Positions 28,499 to 36,870 of a DNA stretch of 64,000 nucleotides are shown here, one piece after another. This stretch comes from Proteus terrae. Lineage in GTDB: Bacteria; Pseudomonadota; Gammaproteobacteria; Enterobacterales; Enterobacteriaceae. The position numbers were made by a program, and so were the translations under genes. The number at the start of each line of letters is the position of its first letter. Positions within the stretch are counted from its first letter, which is position 1. The notes beneath the pieces were generated by a model that ran no database searches, was not told where the DNA came from, and worked only from the letters and a program-made list of their open reading frames with translations. The stretch covers positions 186,001 through 250,000 of the forward strand of contig NZ_PENS01000002.1 of NCBI RefSeq assembly GCF_003144325.1. Direction: 5' to 3'.

Positions 28499-29689
28499 AT
28501 GGAATATTTAAGTTATCAGACCGCTCAATTAGAGCAACTGAATGCATTTTGGACTGCAAAAGAAATTGAGCAACAACCAGAATGTTGGAAGAAAACATGG
28601 CAATCAGTAAAAGAAAAACGTGCTGATATTGAAGCCTTTCTAAATGAAGCGCTGGCAGTACCTCATGCGCGAATTATTTTGACTGGAGCGGGTACGTCTG
28701 CATTTGCTGGGAAAGCATTGGCTCCTATTTTAAGTGGTCATACAAAACGTCGTGTCGATGCGATTGCAACAACCGATTTAGTGGCTGATCCACAAGAATA
28801 TTTAGCAGAAGACATTCCTACTTTATTGATTTCTTTTGCACGTTCCGGAAATAGCCCTGAAAGTGTGGCTGCATTAGATGTTGCGACTGAATGTCTATCA
28901 CAATGTTATCACTTGGTGCTGACATGTAATGCAAGCGGCAAGCTTTATGAGTATTGCCAAAATAACAGCAGTGCATTGGCATTGTTGATGCCTGAAGAGT
29001 CCAATGACCGTTCTTTAGCAATGACCTCTAGCTTTTCATCCATGATGATGGCTGCGGTAACTATCTTTTTAGGTGATAACGTTTTTAGTGATTCGATTGC
29101 TCCTTTTTTTAGTCACTATAAAGCGCAGTTTAATAAAGCAAATCAAATTATTAGAGATAAATACGCGGGTAAGTTTAAACGGGTTATTTATCTTGGAAGC
29201 GGTGGATTGCAAGGTTTAGCGCAAGAAGCTGCGTTGAAAATGTTAGAGCTTACAGCGGGTAAAGTGGTTGCGAGCTTTGATACTCCATTAGGTTTTCGAC
29301 ATGGGCCTAAGTCTATCGTAAATAAAGAAACTTTAGTGGTGATGTTTTTCTCTAATGATCCTTATACACGTCAATATGAGACTGACTTATTACGAGAGGT
29401 TATTCACGATAATGCATCAGGCAAGGTGATCGCGATCACCGCACGAAATGATAACTCTTTCTCACCAGAGAGTTTTGTTTATATTCCTGCGTTAGAGAAC
29501 TGTTCTGATGTGGCGCTATTGTTCCCTTACTTGATGTTGGCGCAATCATTCGCATTTCACAGTTCCATTGCACTAGGGAATACGCCTGATAACCCATCTC
29601 CGACAGGAGAAATCAACCGTGTTGTACAAGGCGTCACAATTTATCCGTTCTCACACAAAAAAGACGACACACAGTCTGCTTTAAATTAA
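28499..29689 (+). CDS. agaS: AgaS galactosamine-6-phosphate deaminase/isomerase (SIS domains)
   Basis: About 396 residues with two SIS domains. Converts D-galactosamine-6-phosphate to tagatose-6-phosphate plus ammonia, as shown for E. coli AgaS. Strong matches: RIILTGAGTSAFAGK, ISFARSGNSPESVAALD, RVIYLGSGGLQGLAQEAALK, GFRHGPKSIVN, and the C-terminal NTPDNPSPTGEINRVVQGV. The frame is open from a TTG at 28487, but the ATG at 28499 has GAGGG seven bases in front and gives a normal N-terminus. It starts 12 bases after the agaZ stop. Confidence 0.94.
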   Translation: MEYLSYQTAQLEQLNAFWTAKEIEQQPECWKKTWQSVKEKRADIEAFLNEALAVPHARIILTGAGTSAFAGKALAPILSGHTKRRVDAIATTDLVADPQEYLAEDIPTLLISFARSGNSPESVAALDVATECLSQCYHLVLTCNASGKLYEYCQNNSSALALLMPEESNDRSLAMTSSFSSMMMAAVTIFLGDNVFSDSIAPFFSHYKAQFNKANQIIRDKYAGKFKRVIYLGSGGLQGLAQEAALKMLELTAGKVVASFDTPLGFRHGPKSIVNKETLVVMFFSNDPYTRQYETDLLREVIHDNASGKVIAITARNDNSFSPESFVYIPALENCSDVALLFPYLMLAQSFAFHSSIALGNTPDNPSPTGEINRVVQGVTIYPFSHKKDDTQSALN

Positions 29690-29713
29690 TAAAATATAAT
29701 AAGAGAGCTAATC

Positions 29714-30208
29714 ATGAACACACCGAATATTGTCTGGACCCGCATTGATGAACGTTTACTCCATGGTCAAATCCGTATTACATGGGGTAAACATACAGAA
29801 GCAAACCTGATTTTAGTGGCTAATGATGATGCAGCAGAAGGCCCTAATGCCGCATTTATGCAAGCAGGAATGAAAGCATCAGCAGGTGGTGAATACGCTG
29901 TTCGCTTCTTCTCTATTCAAAAAACTATTGATGTTATTAGTAAAGCATCTCCTCGTCAGAAAATTTTTGTTTTGTGTAATAACCCGAAAGATGTTGCCCG
30001 TTTAGTGGAAGGTGGCGTGCCCATTACTCACTGTAATGTTGGCAATATGCATTTTCATGAAGGGAAACGCCAAATTGCGAAAACCGTGTCAGTCAATGAT
30101 GCCGACATTGAGGCGTTTAAAAGCCTCGTTGCAAATGGGGTCACTTGCACAATCCAAAACACTCCCGATCAGACACCCGTTGATGTGTTAGCGCTCGCAT
30201 CAGCCTGA
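29714..30208 (+). CDS. PTS mannose-family IIB component (AgaV/AgaB type)
   Basis: A 164-residue soluble phosphocarrier taking phosphate from IIA and giving it to the sugar. The phosphorylated histidine is His17 in RIDERLLHGQI, and the HCNVGNMHFHEGK segment is typical of the amino-sugar subgroup. With the following IIC, IID and IIA genes it makes a complete transporter. Sequence resembles both the N-acetylgalactosamine PTS and the streptococcal hyaluronan-disaccharide PTS, so the cargo may be a disaccharide rather than free GalNAc. Confidence 0.92.
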   Translation: MNTPNIVWTRIDERLLHGQIRITWGKHTEANLILVANDDAAEGPNAAFMQAGMKASAGGEYAVRFFSIQKTIDVISKASPRQKIFVLCNNPKDVARLVEGGVPITHCNVGNMHFHEGKRQIAKTVSVNDADIEAFKSLVANGVTCTIQNTPDQTPVDVLALASA

Positions 30209-30255
30209 TAATTTCCTGAACAAAAAACCTGCATTAGCAGGTTTGAGGATTATTT

Positions 30256-31023
30256 ATGATTTTTGAAGCTTCTTTAGTGGCTTTATGGGCCTTTTTTTGC
30301 GGTATAGATAAGTATGACGTTGCATTAAATATTCACAGACCACTCATTACAGGGCCTGTTGTTGGTCTGATTATGGGTGATATGCAGGTTGGATTGATTG
30401 CAGGTGCAACGTTAGAACTCGCGTGGTTAGGATTAGTTCCTAACGCAGGCGCTCAGCCACCTGATGTGACTTTAGGTACGATTGCTGCGGTTGCTTTTGC
30501 GGTAATGACAAACCAATCACCTGAAGTTGCTATGGGGATTGGTATGCCTATTGCGGTGTTAATGCAAATGCTCGTGATTGGTTTCTTTGCTATGACGGCT
30601 TTCACAATGGGGAAAGCGGATAGATATGCGGAAAGAGCTGATGCTGCCGGAGTTTCTCGGCTACTTATTATCACAATTACGGTACGTTCATTACTCTATG
30701 CTTTAGTCGCCTTTGTGACGGTCTACTTTGGTGAACATGCGGCTCAATGGATTGATGAGAATACTCCAAAAGTGTTGCTTGAAGGCTTAGGCATCGGAGC
30801 GAAAATGGTTCCTGCTATTGGTTTCGCAATGTTGTTGAAAATCATGTGGTCAAAAGAAGTTGCAGGTGTGTTCTTCATTGGTTTCGTGATGACAACCTAT
30901 CTAAAACTCCCAATTATGGCGGTCGCTATTTTAGGTGCATCAGCCGCCGCGCTCTACTTCTTCTTTAGTGGTAATAACAAAAATACAAGTCAGCAGAATG
31001 AGGATTTCGAAGATGGTATCTGA
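30256..31023 (+). CDS. PTS mannose-family IIC component (AgaW/AgaC type)
   Basis: A 255-residue integral membrane permease subunit with repeated hydrophobic helices and the family segments RPLITGPVVGLIMGDMQVGLIAGATLELAWLG in pieces (residues 27-58) and PPDVTLGTIAAVAFAVM. Translocates sugar together with IID. A small hairpin (30225-30244) and GAGG precede the start. The 3' end overlaps the IID start by 11 bases. Confidence 0.92.
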   Translation: MIFEASLVALWAFFCGIDKYDVALNIHRPLITGPVVGLIMGDMQVGLIAGATLELAWLGLVPNAGAQPPDVTLGTIAAVAFAVMTNQSPEVAMGIGMPIAVLMQMLVIGFFAMTAFTMGKADRYAERADAAGVSRLLIITITVRSLLYALVAFVTVYFGEHAAQWIDENTPKVLLEGLGIGAKMVPAIGFAMLLKIMWSKEVAGVFFIGFVMTTYLKLPIMAVAILGASAAALYFFFSGNNKNTSQQNEDFEDGI

Positions 31024-31903
31024 TAATAGCACCGCATTGAAAACGCAGGATAAAACAGAAACGGGTTCTTTGATTGATGGCATTGACGAATATCAAGATA
31101 CCACTGTCAGAAAAGTTATCACTAAAGGCGACCTTTGGAAGTGTGCATTCCGCGGTTTATTTATGGAAGGTAACTTTAACTTTGAACGTATGCAAGGTGG
31201 TGGATTTGCCTTCTCGATTATCCCAGCCTTAAAGAAAATTCATGGGAACAATAAGCGTGACTATGCAACATCACTGAAAAACCATCTGCAATTTTTTAAT
31301 GCCAGTCCTAAGCTGTTCACCTTTTTATTGGGTACAGCCGTTGCAATGGAAGAAAACAAAGAAAAACCATCGACTGTTAACGTCATGAAAGTTGCGGGAA
31401 TGGGGCCTACAGGGGGGATCGGTGATGCTATCGACCATATGACCTTGATGCCACTGACATTAGCGTTGGGCGCATCTATTGCAATGGAAGGTTCGATTGC
31501 GGGACCTTTTGTTTTCTTCTTTTTATATCAAATTGTGCACTTTTTAGTGTATTTCGGGCTGATGTTTATGGGTTATCGCGCGGGAACCGCTGCGATGGTC
31601 AATATGAGTGATGCCACTGAAAAGCTGGCTAAAGCCGCCAATATTATGGGGATTTTTGTTATCGGTGCGCTGAGTGCAACTTTTATCAAGGTGCAAACCA
31701 CCGCCTCGCTGGAGCTGGGAGGAAAGGTGGTTGAATTACAAACTGCGCTCTTTGACAAAATTATGCCGAACTTATTACCTCTGTGCTTAGTTTTTCTTAT
31801 GTACAAAATGGTGAAAAGCACCGGTTTTTGGGGCAAGCCTCCGGTATTGATTTTCTCAACTCTTGCATTTGGCGTTGTCGGTCACGTATTAGGGTTCTTA
31901 TAA
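31013..31903 (+). CDS. PTS mannose-family IID component (AgaE/AgaD type)
   Basis: About 296 residues. N-terminal hydrophilic tail, then the IID core: WKCAFRGLFMEGNFNFERMQGGGFAFSIIPAL in pieces, KVAGMGPTGGIGDAIDHMTLMPL, and C-terminal membrane helices ending GVVGHVLGFL. The frame is open from 30935 inside the IIC gene, but the start is ATG 31013 (MVSDNSTALK), with GAGG about nine bases upstream and an 11-base overlap with IIC. Works as a membrane complex with IIC. Confidence 0.92.
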   Translation: MVSDNSTALKTQDKTETGSLIDGIDEYQDTTVRKVITKGDLWKCAFRGLFMEGNFNFERMQGGGFAFSIIPALKKIHGNNKRDYATSLKNHLQFFNASPKLFTFLLGTAVAMEENKEKPSTVNVMKVAGMGPTGGIGDAIDHMTLMPLTLALGASIAMEGSIAGPFVFFFLYQIVHFLVYFGLMFMGYRAGTAAMVNMSDATEKLAKAANIMGIFVIGALSATFIKVQTTASLELGGKVVELQTALFDKIMPNLLPLCLVFLMYKMVKSTGFWGKPPVLIFSTLAFGVVGHVLGFL

Positions 31904-31963
31904 CAGAAAGCCTTTATAGCCGTCGTTATTGTCAATCGAAATACATTATTAACTTGCTATAAA

Positions 31964-31989
31964 CGGGCAGGAGGGTCTTCTGCTGCCCG
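31964..31989 (+). other. Intercistronic hairpin before the PTS IIA gene
   Basis: Stem CGGGCAG/CTGCCCG with a 12-base loop in the 99-base gap between IID and IIA, ending 13 bases before the IIA start. No U-tract, so probably an RNA-processing or stabilising structure rather than a terminator. Confidence 0.4.
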
Positions 31990-32002
31990 CAAGGAGTCAC
32001 TC

Positions 32003-32437
32003 ATGATTGGTCTTATTGTTTCAGGACATCTTAATTTTGCCTCTGGTATGGCATCAGCTGTAAAAGCGATTGCTGGCGAGCAGGAAGATATCGCATTTAT
32101 TGATTTTGTTGAGTCAATTTCTCCTGATGAACTTGAAGAAAAAATGCGTGAAGCGATCAACTCAATGTCATGTCAGCAATATCTATTCCTAACAGATTTA
32201 CCAGGTGGAACCCCTTGTAATCGTGCAATGGCCATTATGATGCAAAATCCTGCCGTTGAAGTATTAGCGGGTGTGAATCTACCGATGATTGTTAATGCAG
32301 CTTTCGAACGAGAAGGATGTTCAATATCAGAGTTAGTGCAAATATTACGCGAAATAGGTCAAGACAGTATTCAAGATATTCGTGAGCAATTGGCACAAAT
32401 AGACAGCAATGATGTTGAAGAAGAAGACGGTTTATGA
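32003..32437 (+). CDS. agaF: PTS mannose-family IIA component (AgaF type)
   Basis: A 144-residue cytoplasmic phosphocarrier. The phosphorylated residue is His9 in IVSGHLNFASGM, and LFLTDLPGGTPCNRA matches the conserved dimer-interface motif. Receives phosphate from HPr and passes it to the IIB protein. AAGGAG lies in front of the start. The stop codon overlaps the next start by four bases. Confidence 0.92.
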   Translation: MIGLIVSGHLNFASGMASAVKAIAGEQEDIAFIDFVESISPDELEEKMREAINSMSCQQYLFLTDLPGGTPCNRAMAIMMQNPAVEVLAGVNLPMIVNAAFEREGCSISELVQILREIGQDSIQDIREQLAQIDSNDVEEEDGL

Positions 32438-33603
32438 GCCAGCAATATGCCATTTTAGCCGATCGAACTTTTACACCAGAAGGTATTCGTTATCTTTGCT
32501 ATGTCCGTGTTAAAGGCGATGTCATTGAGTCAATCACTACGCAAGCACCAACAGATTGCCCCATTATTCGCCTAAAAGGGAAATCGTTATTACCCGGTTT
32601 TGTGGATATTCATATTCATGGCCGTGAAGGTGCCGATGTAATGGATGCGACTCAACAAGGGTTACAAACTATTGCTGATGCTTTAGTGAAAACAGGTGTA
32701 GTTGCATGGGTTGGTACAACTGTTACTGCGCCTATGGATGATATTCGCCAAGCATTATCACAAGTACGTGAGTTTTTGTCGGAACCACAAACTTCTGGCG
32801 CACAGTTACTTGGGAGCTTTTTAGAAGGGCCTTATTTTACTGAGCGCCATAGAGGCTCTCATCCTGTGAAATATCTAAAAGCACCAACGATATCAGAGCT
32901 AGAAACATTGCTTGAAAGTGCGGGGGACACATTATTGCGTGTCGCTGTTGCGCCGGAAGCACAAGGTTCGATGGAGGCGATTGATTGGTTGGTCAATCGA
33001 GGCATTAAGCCTAGTGTGGCGCATACAGCGGCAACTTATGAACAAACATCAGATGCTTTTTTACATGGTGCTGATTGTGGCGTGCATTTGTATAACGGAA
33101 TGACGGGACTTCATCATCGTGAACCGGGATGTTGTGGTGCCGTGTTGTATCACAATGTATTGGCGGAATTGATTGCAGATGGCATTCATGTTCACTCCGT
33201 TATGATGCAATTAGCGTATCGCATGAAAGGTTATCAACAACTCGCTTTAATTACAGATTGCATGCGTGCTGGGGGATTACCTGACGGTGATTACACGCTG
33301 GGCGCTCAAACAGTTAGCGTCTCCCAAGGTCAGGCAAAAACAGCAGATGGCTCTTTGGCTGGGAGTACATGTAGTTTAGACAGTGCATTAAGAAATATGG
33401 TGCAACTAGCACATGTTCCTGAATGGGAAGCAGTACAAATGGCAAGTGCGATCCCAGCTGAGTATCTCGGTATCGGCGACAAATTGGGTTATATCAAAGT
33501 TGGGCGACAAGCCAGCTTTGCTGTGGTGGATGAATGTTTTCATCTCACCGATACATTCATCAGAGGAAATCATATTTACTCTGTATCCGGGGAAAATGTA
33601 TAG
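32434..33603 (+). CDS. agaA: N-acetylgalactosamine-6-phosphate deacetylase
   Basis: A 389-residue amidohydrolase of the NagA/AgaA family. Removes acetate from GalNAc-6-phosphate to give galactosamine-6-phosphate, the AgaS substrate. Metal and substrate motifs: DIHIHGREGADVMD, FLEGPYF with the metal-binding Glu, SVAHTAATYEQ, GVHLYNGMTGLHHREPG and LITDCMRAGG with the catalytic Asp. The neighbours favour the galacto over the gluco substrate. It overlaps the IIA gene as ATGA. Confidence 0.93.
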   Translation: MSQQYAILADRTFTPEGIRYLCYVRVKGDVIESITTQAPTDCPIIRLKGKSLLPGFVDIHIHGREGADVMDATQQGLQTIADALVKTGVVAWVGTTVTAPMDDIRQALSQVREFLSEPQTSGAQLLGSFLEGPYFTERHRGSHPVKYLKAPTISELETLLESAGDTLLRVAVAPEAQGSMEAIDWLVNRGIKPSVAHTAATYEQTSDAFLHGADCGVHLYNGMTGLHHREPGCCGAVLYHNVLAELIADGIHVHSVMMQLAYRMKGYQQLALITDCMRAGGLPDGDYTLGAQTVSVSQGQAKTADGSLAGSTCSLDSALRNMVQLAHVPEWEAVQMASAIPAEYLGIGDKLGYIKVGRQASFAVVDECFHLTDTFIRGNHIYSVSGENV

Positions 33604-33645
33604 CTTTTCAGTTATGCACCCATCAGTAAAAATGAGGTATTTATA

Positions 33646-34476
33646 ATGGAAATTCGTCAGCCAATTCATAGTGAACATGCTAAAAGGCTTGATACAGAAG
33701 GACTTCGCAAGGAGTTCCTGATAGAAAACCTATTCTGTGAAGGGGAAATGAATCTCACTTATAGCCATATAGATCGTATTATTGTTGGCGGTATTGTTCC
33801 TACAACACAGCCTTTAGCATTAATGGCGGGTAAAGCCTTAGGCGTTGATTTCTTTTTAGAAAGACGTGAGTTAGGTGCCATTAATATTGGCGGTGCTGGT
33901 AAAGTGGTTGTTGATGGTGATGTCTTTGACATTGGTCCTCGTGAAGCGATTTATATCGGAATGGGCGCTAAAAGTGTCGAATTTACCAGTGACAGTGTAG
34001 AAACGCCTGCACGTTTTTATATGAATTGTGCACCAGCTCATCATACTTACCCAACACGCAAAATAACGCAGCAACAAGCATCACCAGAAAAAATTGGTAA
34101 TGCAGAAAACTGTAACGTTCGTACTATTTATAAATTCTTACACCCTTCAGTTTTGCCAACATGCCAATTATCTATGGGGATGACGGTTCTTGAACCGGGT
34201 AGCTTATGGAATACCATGCCTTGCCATACTCATGAACGCCGTATGGAAGTGTATCTCTATTTTGATATGAAAGATGACAATGTGGTTTTCCATTATATGG
34301 GAGAGCCAACGGAAACTCGTCATTTGGTTGTTCGTAACGAACAAGCAGTGATAAGCCCTAGTTGGTCAATTCACTCTGGTGTGGGCTCAGCATCTTATAC
34401 CTTTATTTGGGGAATGGTCGGTGAAAATCAGGTCTTCCACGATATGGATCATGTGGCAATGAAAGATCTGAAATAA
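33646..34476 (+). CDS. kduI: 4-deoxy-L-threo-5-hexosulose-uronate ketol-isomerase
   Basis: A 276-residue cupin-type zinc enzyme that isomerises 5-keto-4-deoxyuronate, formed spontaneously from the unsaturated glucuronate, to 2,5-diketo-3-deoxygluconate. Zinc ligands are in [16 protein letters not shown] (two His and a Glu) with a further His near WSIHSGVGS. The N-terminal [22 protein letters not shown] is typical of KduI. GAGG precedes the start. It links the hydrolase at 35328 to KduD. Confidence 0.96.
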   Translation: MEIRQPIHSEHAKRLDTEGLRKEFLIENLFCEGEMNLTYSHIDRIIVGGIVPTTQPLALMAGKALGVDFFLERRELGAINIGGAGKVVVDGDVFDIGPREAIYIGMGAKSVEFTSDSVETPARFYMNCAPAHHTYPTRKITQQQASPEKIGNAENCNVRTIYKFLHPSVLPTCQLSMGMTVLEPGSLWNTMPCHTHERRMEVYLYFDMKDDNVVFHYMGEPTETRHLVVRNEQAVISPSWSIHSGVGSASYTFIWGMVGENQVFHDMDHVAMKDLK

Positions 34477-34516
34477 CCATAAATAGTTATATTTTCTTCT
34501 TACCCTACATATAAAA

Positions 34517-34540
34517 AGGTGTGGCTATAAAGCCACACCT
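34517..34540. terminator. Strong intercistronic hairpin between kduI and kduD
   Basis: Perfect 10-bp stem AGGTGTGGCT/AGCCACACCT with loop ATAA in the 78-base gap. On the plus strand no U-tract follows, so read-through to kduD is likely and the hairpin may stabilise the upstream mRNA. On the minus strand it runs into TTTTTAT and could stop antisense transcription. Confidence 0.45.
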
Positions 34541-34554
34541 AAGAGGTTATTGTT

Positions 34555-35310
34555 ATGAATTTATTCGATTTAAATGGCAAGGTTGCTATTGTTACAGGTT
34601 GTAATACCGGGTTAGGTCAAGGTATGGCTATTGGTTTAGCCAAAGCAGGTGCAGATATTGTTGGCGTTGGGATCCAAGATGCACCAGAAACTCGCCAACA
34701 AGTAGAGGCACTGGGGCGCCGTTTTCATTACATTACGCAAAATTTAATGAAACAAGATGGATTACAAGCGCTGGTGGATGAAGCCATTTCTGTTATGGGG
34801 CGCATTGATATTTTAGTAAATAATGCCGGTATTATTCGTCGAGAAGATCTTTTGGAGTTTGGTGAAAAAGATTGGGATGATGTGATTGATATTAATCAGA
34901 AAACACTATTCTTTTTATCCCAAAAAGTGGCTCGCCAATTTGTGAAACAAGGAGAGGGTGGCAAGATAATTAATATTGCTTCTATGCTCTCTTATCAAGG
35001 TGGCATTCGTGTGCCTTCTTACACCGCAAGTAAATCTGCAGTAATGGGACTAACTCGCGCATTGGCGACTGAACTCTCTCAGTACAATATCAATGTAAAT
35101 GCAATTGCTCCGGGCTATATGGCAACAGATAACACGGCCGCTCTGCGTGCTGATGATGCTCGTAATGCCGCTATTGTAGAACGTATTCCTGCTGGACGTT
35201 GGGGAACACCTGAAGATGTTGCAGGTCCTGCGATTTTCTTAGCCTCTAAAGCCAGTGACTATGTTAATGGATACACCATTGCCGTTGATGGTGGTTGGTT
35301 AGCTCGTTAA
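34555..35310 (+). CDS. kduD: 2-dehydro-3-deoxy-D-gluconate 5-dehydrogenase
   Basis: A 251-residue short-chain dehydrogenase that reduces 2,5-diketo-3-deoxygluconate to 2-keto-3-deoxygluconate, the KdgK substrate. Nucleotide site TGCNTGLGQG (residues 15-24), NNAGIIRRED, the catalytic Ser in NIASMLSYQGG, Tyr and Lys in YTASKSA, and C-terminal GYTIAVDGGWLAR, all as in KduD. It is followed after 17 bases by the unsaturated glucuronyl hydrolase. Confidence 0.95.
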   Translation: MNLFDLNGKVAIVTGCNTGLGQGMAIGLAKAGADIVGVGIQDAPETRQQVEALGRRFHYITQNLMKQDGLQALVDEAISVMGRIDILVNNAGIIRREDLLEFGEKDWDDVIDINQKTLFFLSQKVARQFVKQGEGGKIINIASMLSYQGGIRVPSYTASKSAVMGLTRALATELSQYNINVNAIAPGYMATDNTAALRADDARNAAIVERIPAGRWGTPEDVAGPAIFLASKASDYVNGYTIAVDGGWLAR

Positions 35311-35327
35311 TTTCATGGAGAAATAGG

Positions 35328-36389
35328 ATGGAACACGCTAATACAGAGACTTTGCAAAGAGAGCTTGTATTACAAAACATGAAGCGAGTGTATCGTTATC
35401 AATCGGCTAATCAAGTTCGCAGTGTTCGTCGCCGTAGTGGTAAAACCCGTTTTATTAAAGACACAGATTGGGAACGTGGTGTTTTATGGAGTTGTGTAAG
35501 TGCAGCATGGCAAGCTACACAAGATGAAGAATATCTTAATGGCATATTGAATTACACATTACATACAGGGTTTAGAACAGGTCCTAATGCGCGTTTTGCT
35601 GATGATCATGTTTGTGCACAAGCTTATCTCGCTATTAGCCCGCTTTTTGAACAACCTGAAGTGATTGAACCAACAATCAAAGCATTTGATATCATGCTCA
35701 ATGAGCCAAAGCCTGGCCGTGAAGATTGGTGGTGGTGTGATGCACTTTTTATGGCGCCTCCAGGATTTGCTGCATTAGCCGAAATCACCAATGAGCGACG
35801 TTATTTAGATTATATGCACACAGCTTATTGGGATGCGATTGACCATTTACGTGATCCTAAAACAGGGCTTATCTTCCGTGATCATCGCTATATTCCTGAT
35901 GGTCAAGGCAATGAATTGCGTGAAGCTAATGGTGAAAAAGTATTTTGGAGTCGTGGTATAGGTTGGGTTTTAGCTTCGATACCGCGTATCTTAAAATATA
36001 TGCCTGATGATTATCATGGCCGTGAACGTTATATTGCATTATTTAAAGAATTAGCGACCTCCATCCTAGATTATCAACATGAAGATGGTTTTTGGCGGAC
36101 TAGTTTACTCGATCCTGATAATTTTCCTGCACCAGAAAGTTCAGCAACAGCGCTATTTTGTTATGGGTTAGCATGGGGAATTAATCAGGGAGTATTAGAG
36201 AAAGATGTGTATTGCCCCGCATTAAATAGAGCATGGTCAGCATTACAAACCTGTATTCATGACAATGGCATGATAGGTTGGGTTCAACTTCCGGCATTTA
36301 ACCCTCGTGAAGTGAAGTTCGAACATAATATGGATTATGGTGCTGGTGCTTATTTATTAGCAGGAAGTGAAGTTTTAAATCTTTTGTAA
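35328..36389 (+). CDS. Unsaturated glucuronyl hydrolase (GH105/GH88-type), cytoplasmic
   Basis: About 353 residues with an alpha6/alpha6-barrel glycoside hydrolase pattern: a probable catalytic Asp in DWWWCDALFMAPP, and VFWSRGIGWVLASIPRIL, the signature of the GH105 (YteR-like) and GH88 families. Hydrates the unsaturated uronic acid of a lyase product, releasing GalNAc or GalNAc-6-phosphate and 5-keto-4-deoxyuronate. No signal peptide, so the disaccharide must be imported first. The frame is open upstream to 35295; ATG 35328 with GGAG eight bases ahead is the real start. Last gene of the plus-strand operon. Confidence 0.9.
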   Translation: MEHANTETLQRELVLQNMKRVYRYQSANQVRSVRRRSGKTRFIKDTDWERGVLWSCVSAAWQATQDEEYLNGILNYTLHTGFRTGPNARFADDHVCAQAYLAISPLFEQPEVIEPTIKAFDIMLNEPKPGREDWWWCDALFMAPPGFAALAEITNERRYLDYMHTAYWDAIDHLRDPKTGLIFRDHRYIPDGQGNELREANGEKVFWSRGIGWVLASIPRILKYMPDDYHGRERYIALFKELATSILDYQHEDGFWRTSLLDPDNFPAPESSATALFCYGLAWGINQGVLEKDVYCPALNRAWSALQTCIHDNGMIGWVQLPAFNPREVKFEHNMDYGAGAYLLAGSEVLNLL

Positions 36390-36472
36390 CATTGCTAGAG
36401 CTTTGATATTGACGCTTTGTTGTTTTTCTTGCGCTTTACATGCCTTCCGCGCAATATTTTCCTATCTAGGAT

Positions 36473-36506
36473 GCCGACCAAAAATAAGGTCGGCTTTTTT
36501 ATTTTT
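36473..36506 (+). terminator. Terminator of the aga-kdu operon
   Basis: Stem GCCGACC/GGTCGGC (36473-36479 and 36488-36494) with an 8-base loop, followed by TTTTTTATTTTT. Lies 84 bases after the hydrolase stop and should end the ten-gene plus-strand operon. Confidence 0.88.
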
Positions 36507-36510
36507 AATA

Positions 36511-36546
36511 TAATAAGAGGTAACAGATTACTGTTACCTCTTATTA
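36511..36546. other. Perfect 16-bp inverted repeat
   Basis: TAATAAGAGGTAACAG and its exact complement separated by ATTA, directly after the operon terminator. It could act as a second terminator in either direction or as the end of the Hok-like transcript on the minus strand. Confidence 0.5.
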
Positions 36547-36595
36547 TAAATTTGGGTGCTTAGATTAAACCGTAATCACTTAATGAGAAAACTGC

Positions 36596-36611
36596 GGGGG
36601 ATTAATCCCCC
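36596..36611 (-). other. 16-bp palindrome downstream of the Hok-like gene
   Basis: GGGGGATTAATCCCCC, six bases beyond the Hok-like stop codon. On the minus strand it is followed by GCAGTTTTCTC. It may be part of the folded 3' end of the toxin mRNA or a weak terminator. Confidence 0.4.
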
Positions 36612-36617
36612 ACAAGG

Positions 36618-36770
36618 CTAGTGTTTATTATTGATAAACTTAAACTGAACATTTATATATTCACTATTAATGGTGAAATTCTCGATTGGATTATTGTAGA
36701 ATAAAATTATCAGTAATACCGTGATATTTATACTAATAACAATCACACTAATCAGAGAATATTTGTTCAT
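36618..36770 (-). CDS. Hok/Gef-like small membrane toxin candidate
   Basis: A 50-residue peptide (MNKYSLISVIVISINITVLL and onward) with one membrane span and a polar tail. By eye it aligns along its length with HokD-type proteins: LIxxIVICLT against LISVIVIS..T, then a hydrophobic stretch and the E.....I....V.F tail. The two cysteines and the basic residues after the membrane segment usual in Hok are absent here. AAAGGAGCTGTCAAGAAG precedes the ATG. An in-frame ORF continues upstream to 36950, in the place of the mok leader. The Sok-like RNA on the opposite strand supports the call more strongly than the peptide alone. It may be a diverged or inactive toxin. Confidence 0.6.
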   Translation of the reverse strand: MNKYSLISVIVISINITVLLIILFYNNPIENFTINSEYINVQFKFINNKH

Positions 36771-36774
36771 CTTC

Positions 36775-36803
36775 TTGACAGCTCCTTTATAAGGAGGCAG
36801 AAT
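36775..36803 (+). promoter_or_regulatory. Promoter of the Sok-like antisense RNA
   Basis: Consensus -35 TTGACA at 36775-36780, 17-base spacer, then CAGAAT at 36798-36803 matching the -10 consensus at four of six bases. It reads opposite to the Hok-like gene and overlaps that gene's Shine-Dalgarno region, the same arrangement as in hok/sok of R1. Confidence 0.6.
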
Positions 36804-36809
36804 CAAATT

Positions 36810-36870
36810 GTTAGGGTTTGAGTCCGCCTCGGTGAATATAAAATATATTTTCCGGGGCTTTTCTCTTTCT
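36810..36870 (+). ncRNA. Sok-like antisense RNA
   Basis: From the expected start near 36810 a transcript of about 60 bases would run through a long hairpin, GCCTCGG (36826-36832) with CCGGGGC (36852-36858) plus an inner GAATATA/TATATTT stem, into TTTTCTCTTT, a Rho-independent end. R1 Sok has the same size and the same ending layout, GCCTCG...CGGGGC followed by a pyrimidine-rich tail. It is antisense to the leader of the Hok-like mRNA. Recognised by eye, no structure prediction was run. Confidence 0.58.

Noticed and set aside
30935-31012. Longer N-terminus for the PTS IID protein starting inside IIC
   Set aside because: The extension overlaps the IIC gene by 89 bases and is unlike IID N-termini; ATG 31013 has a proper ribosome binding site.
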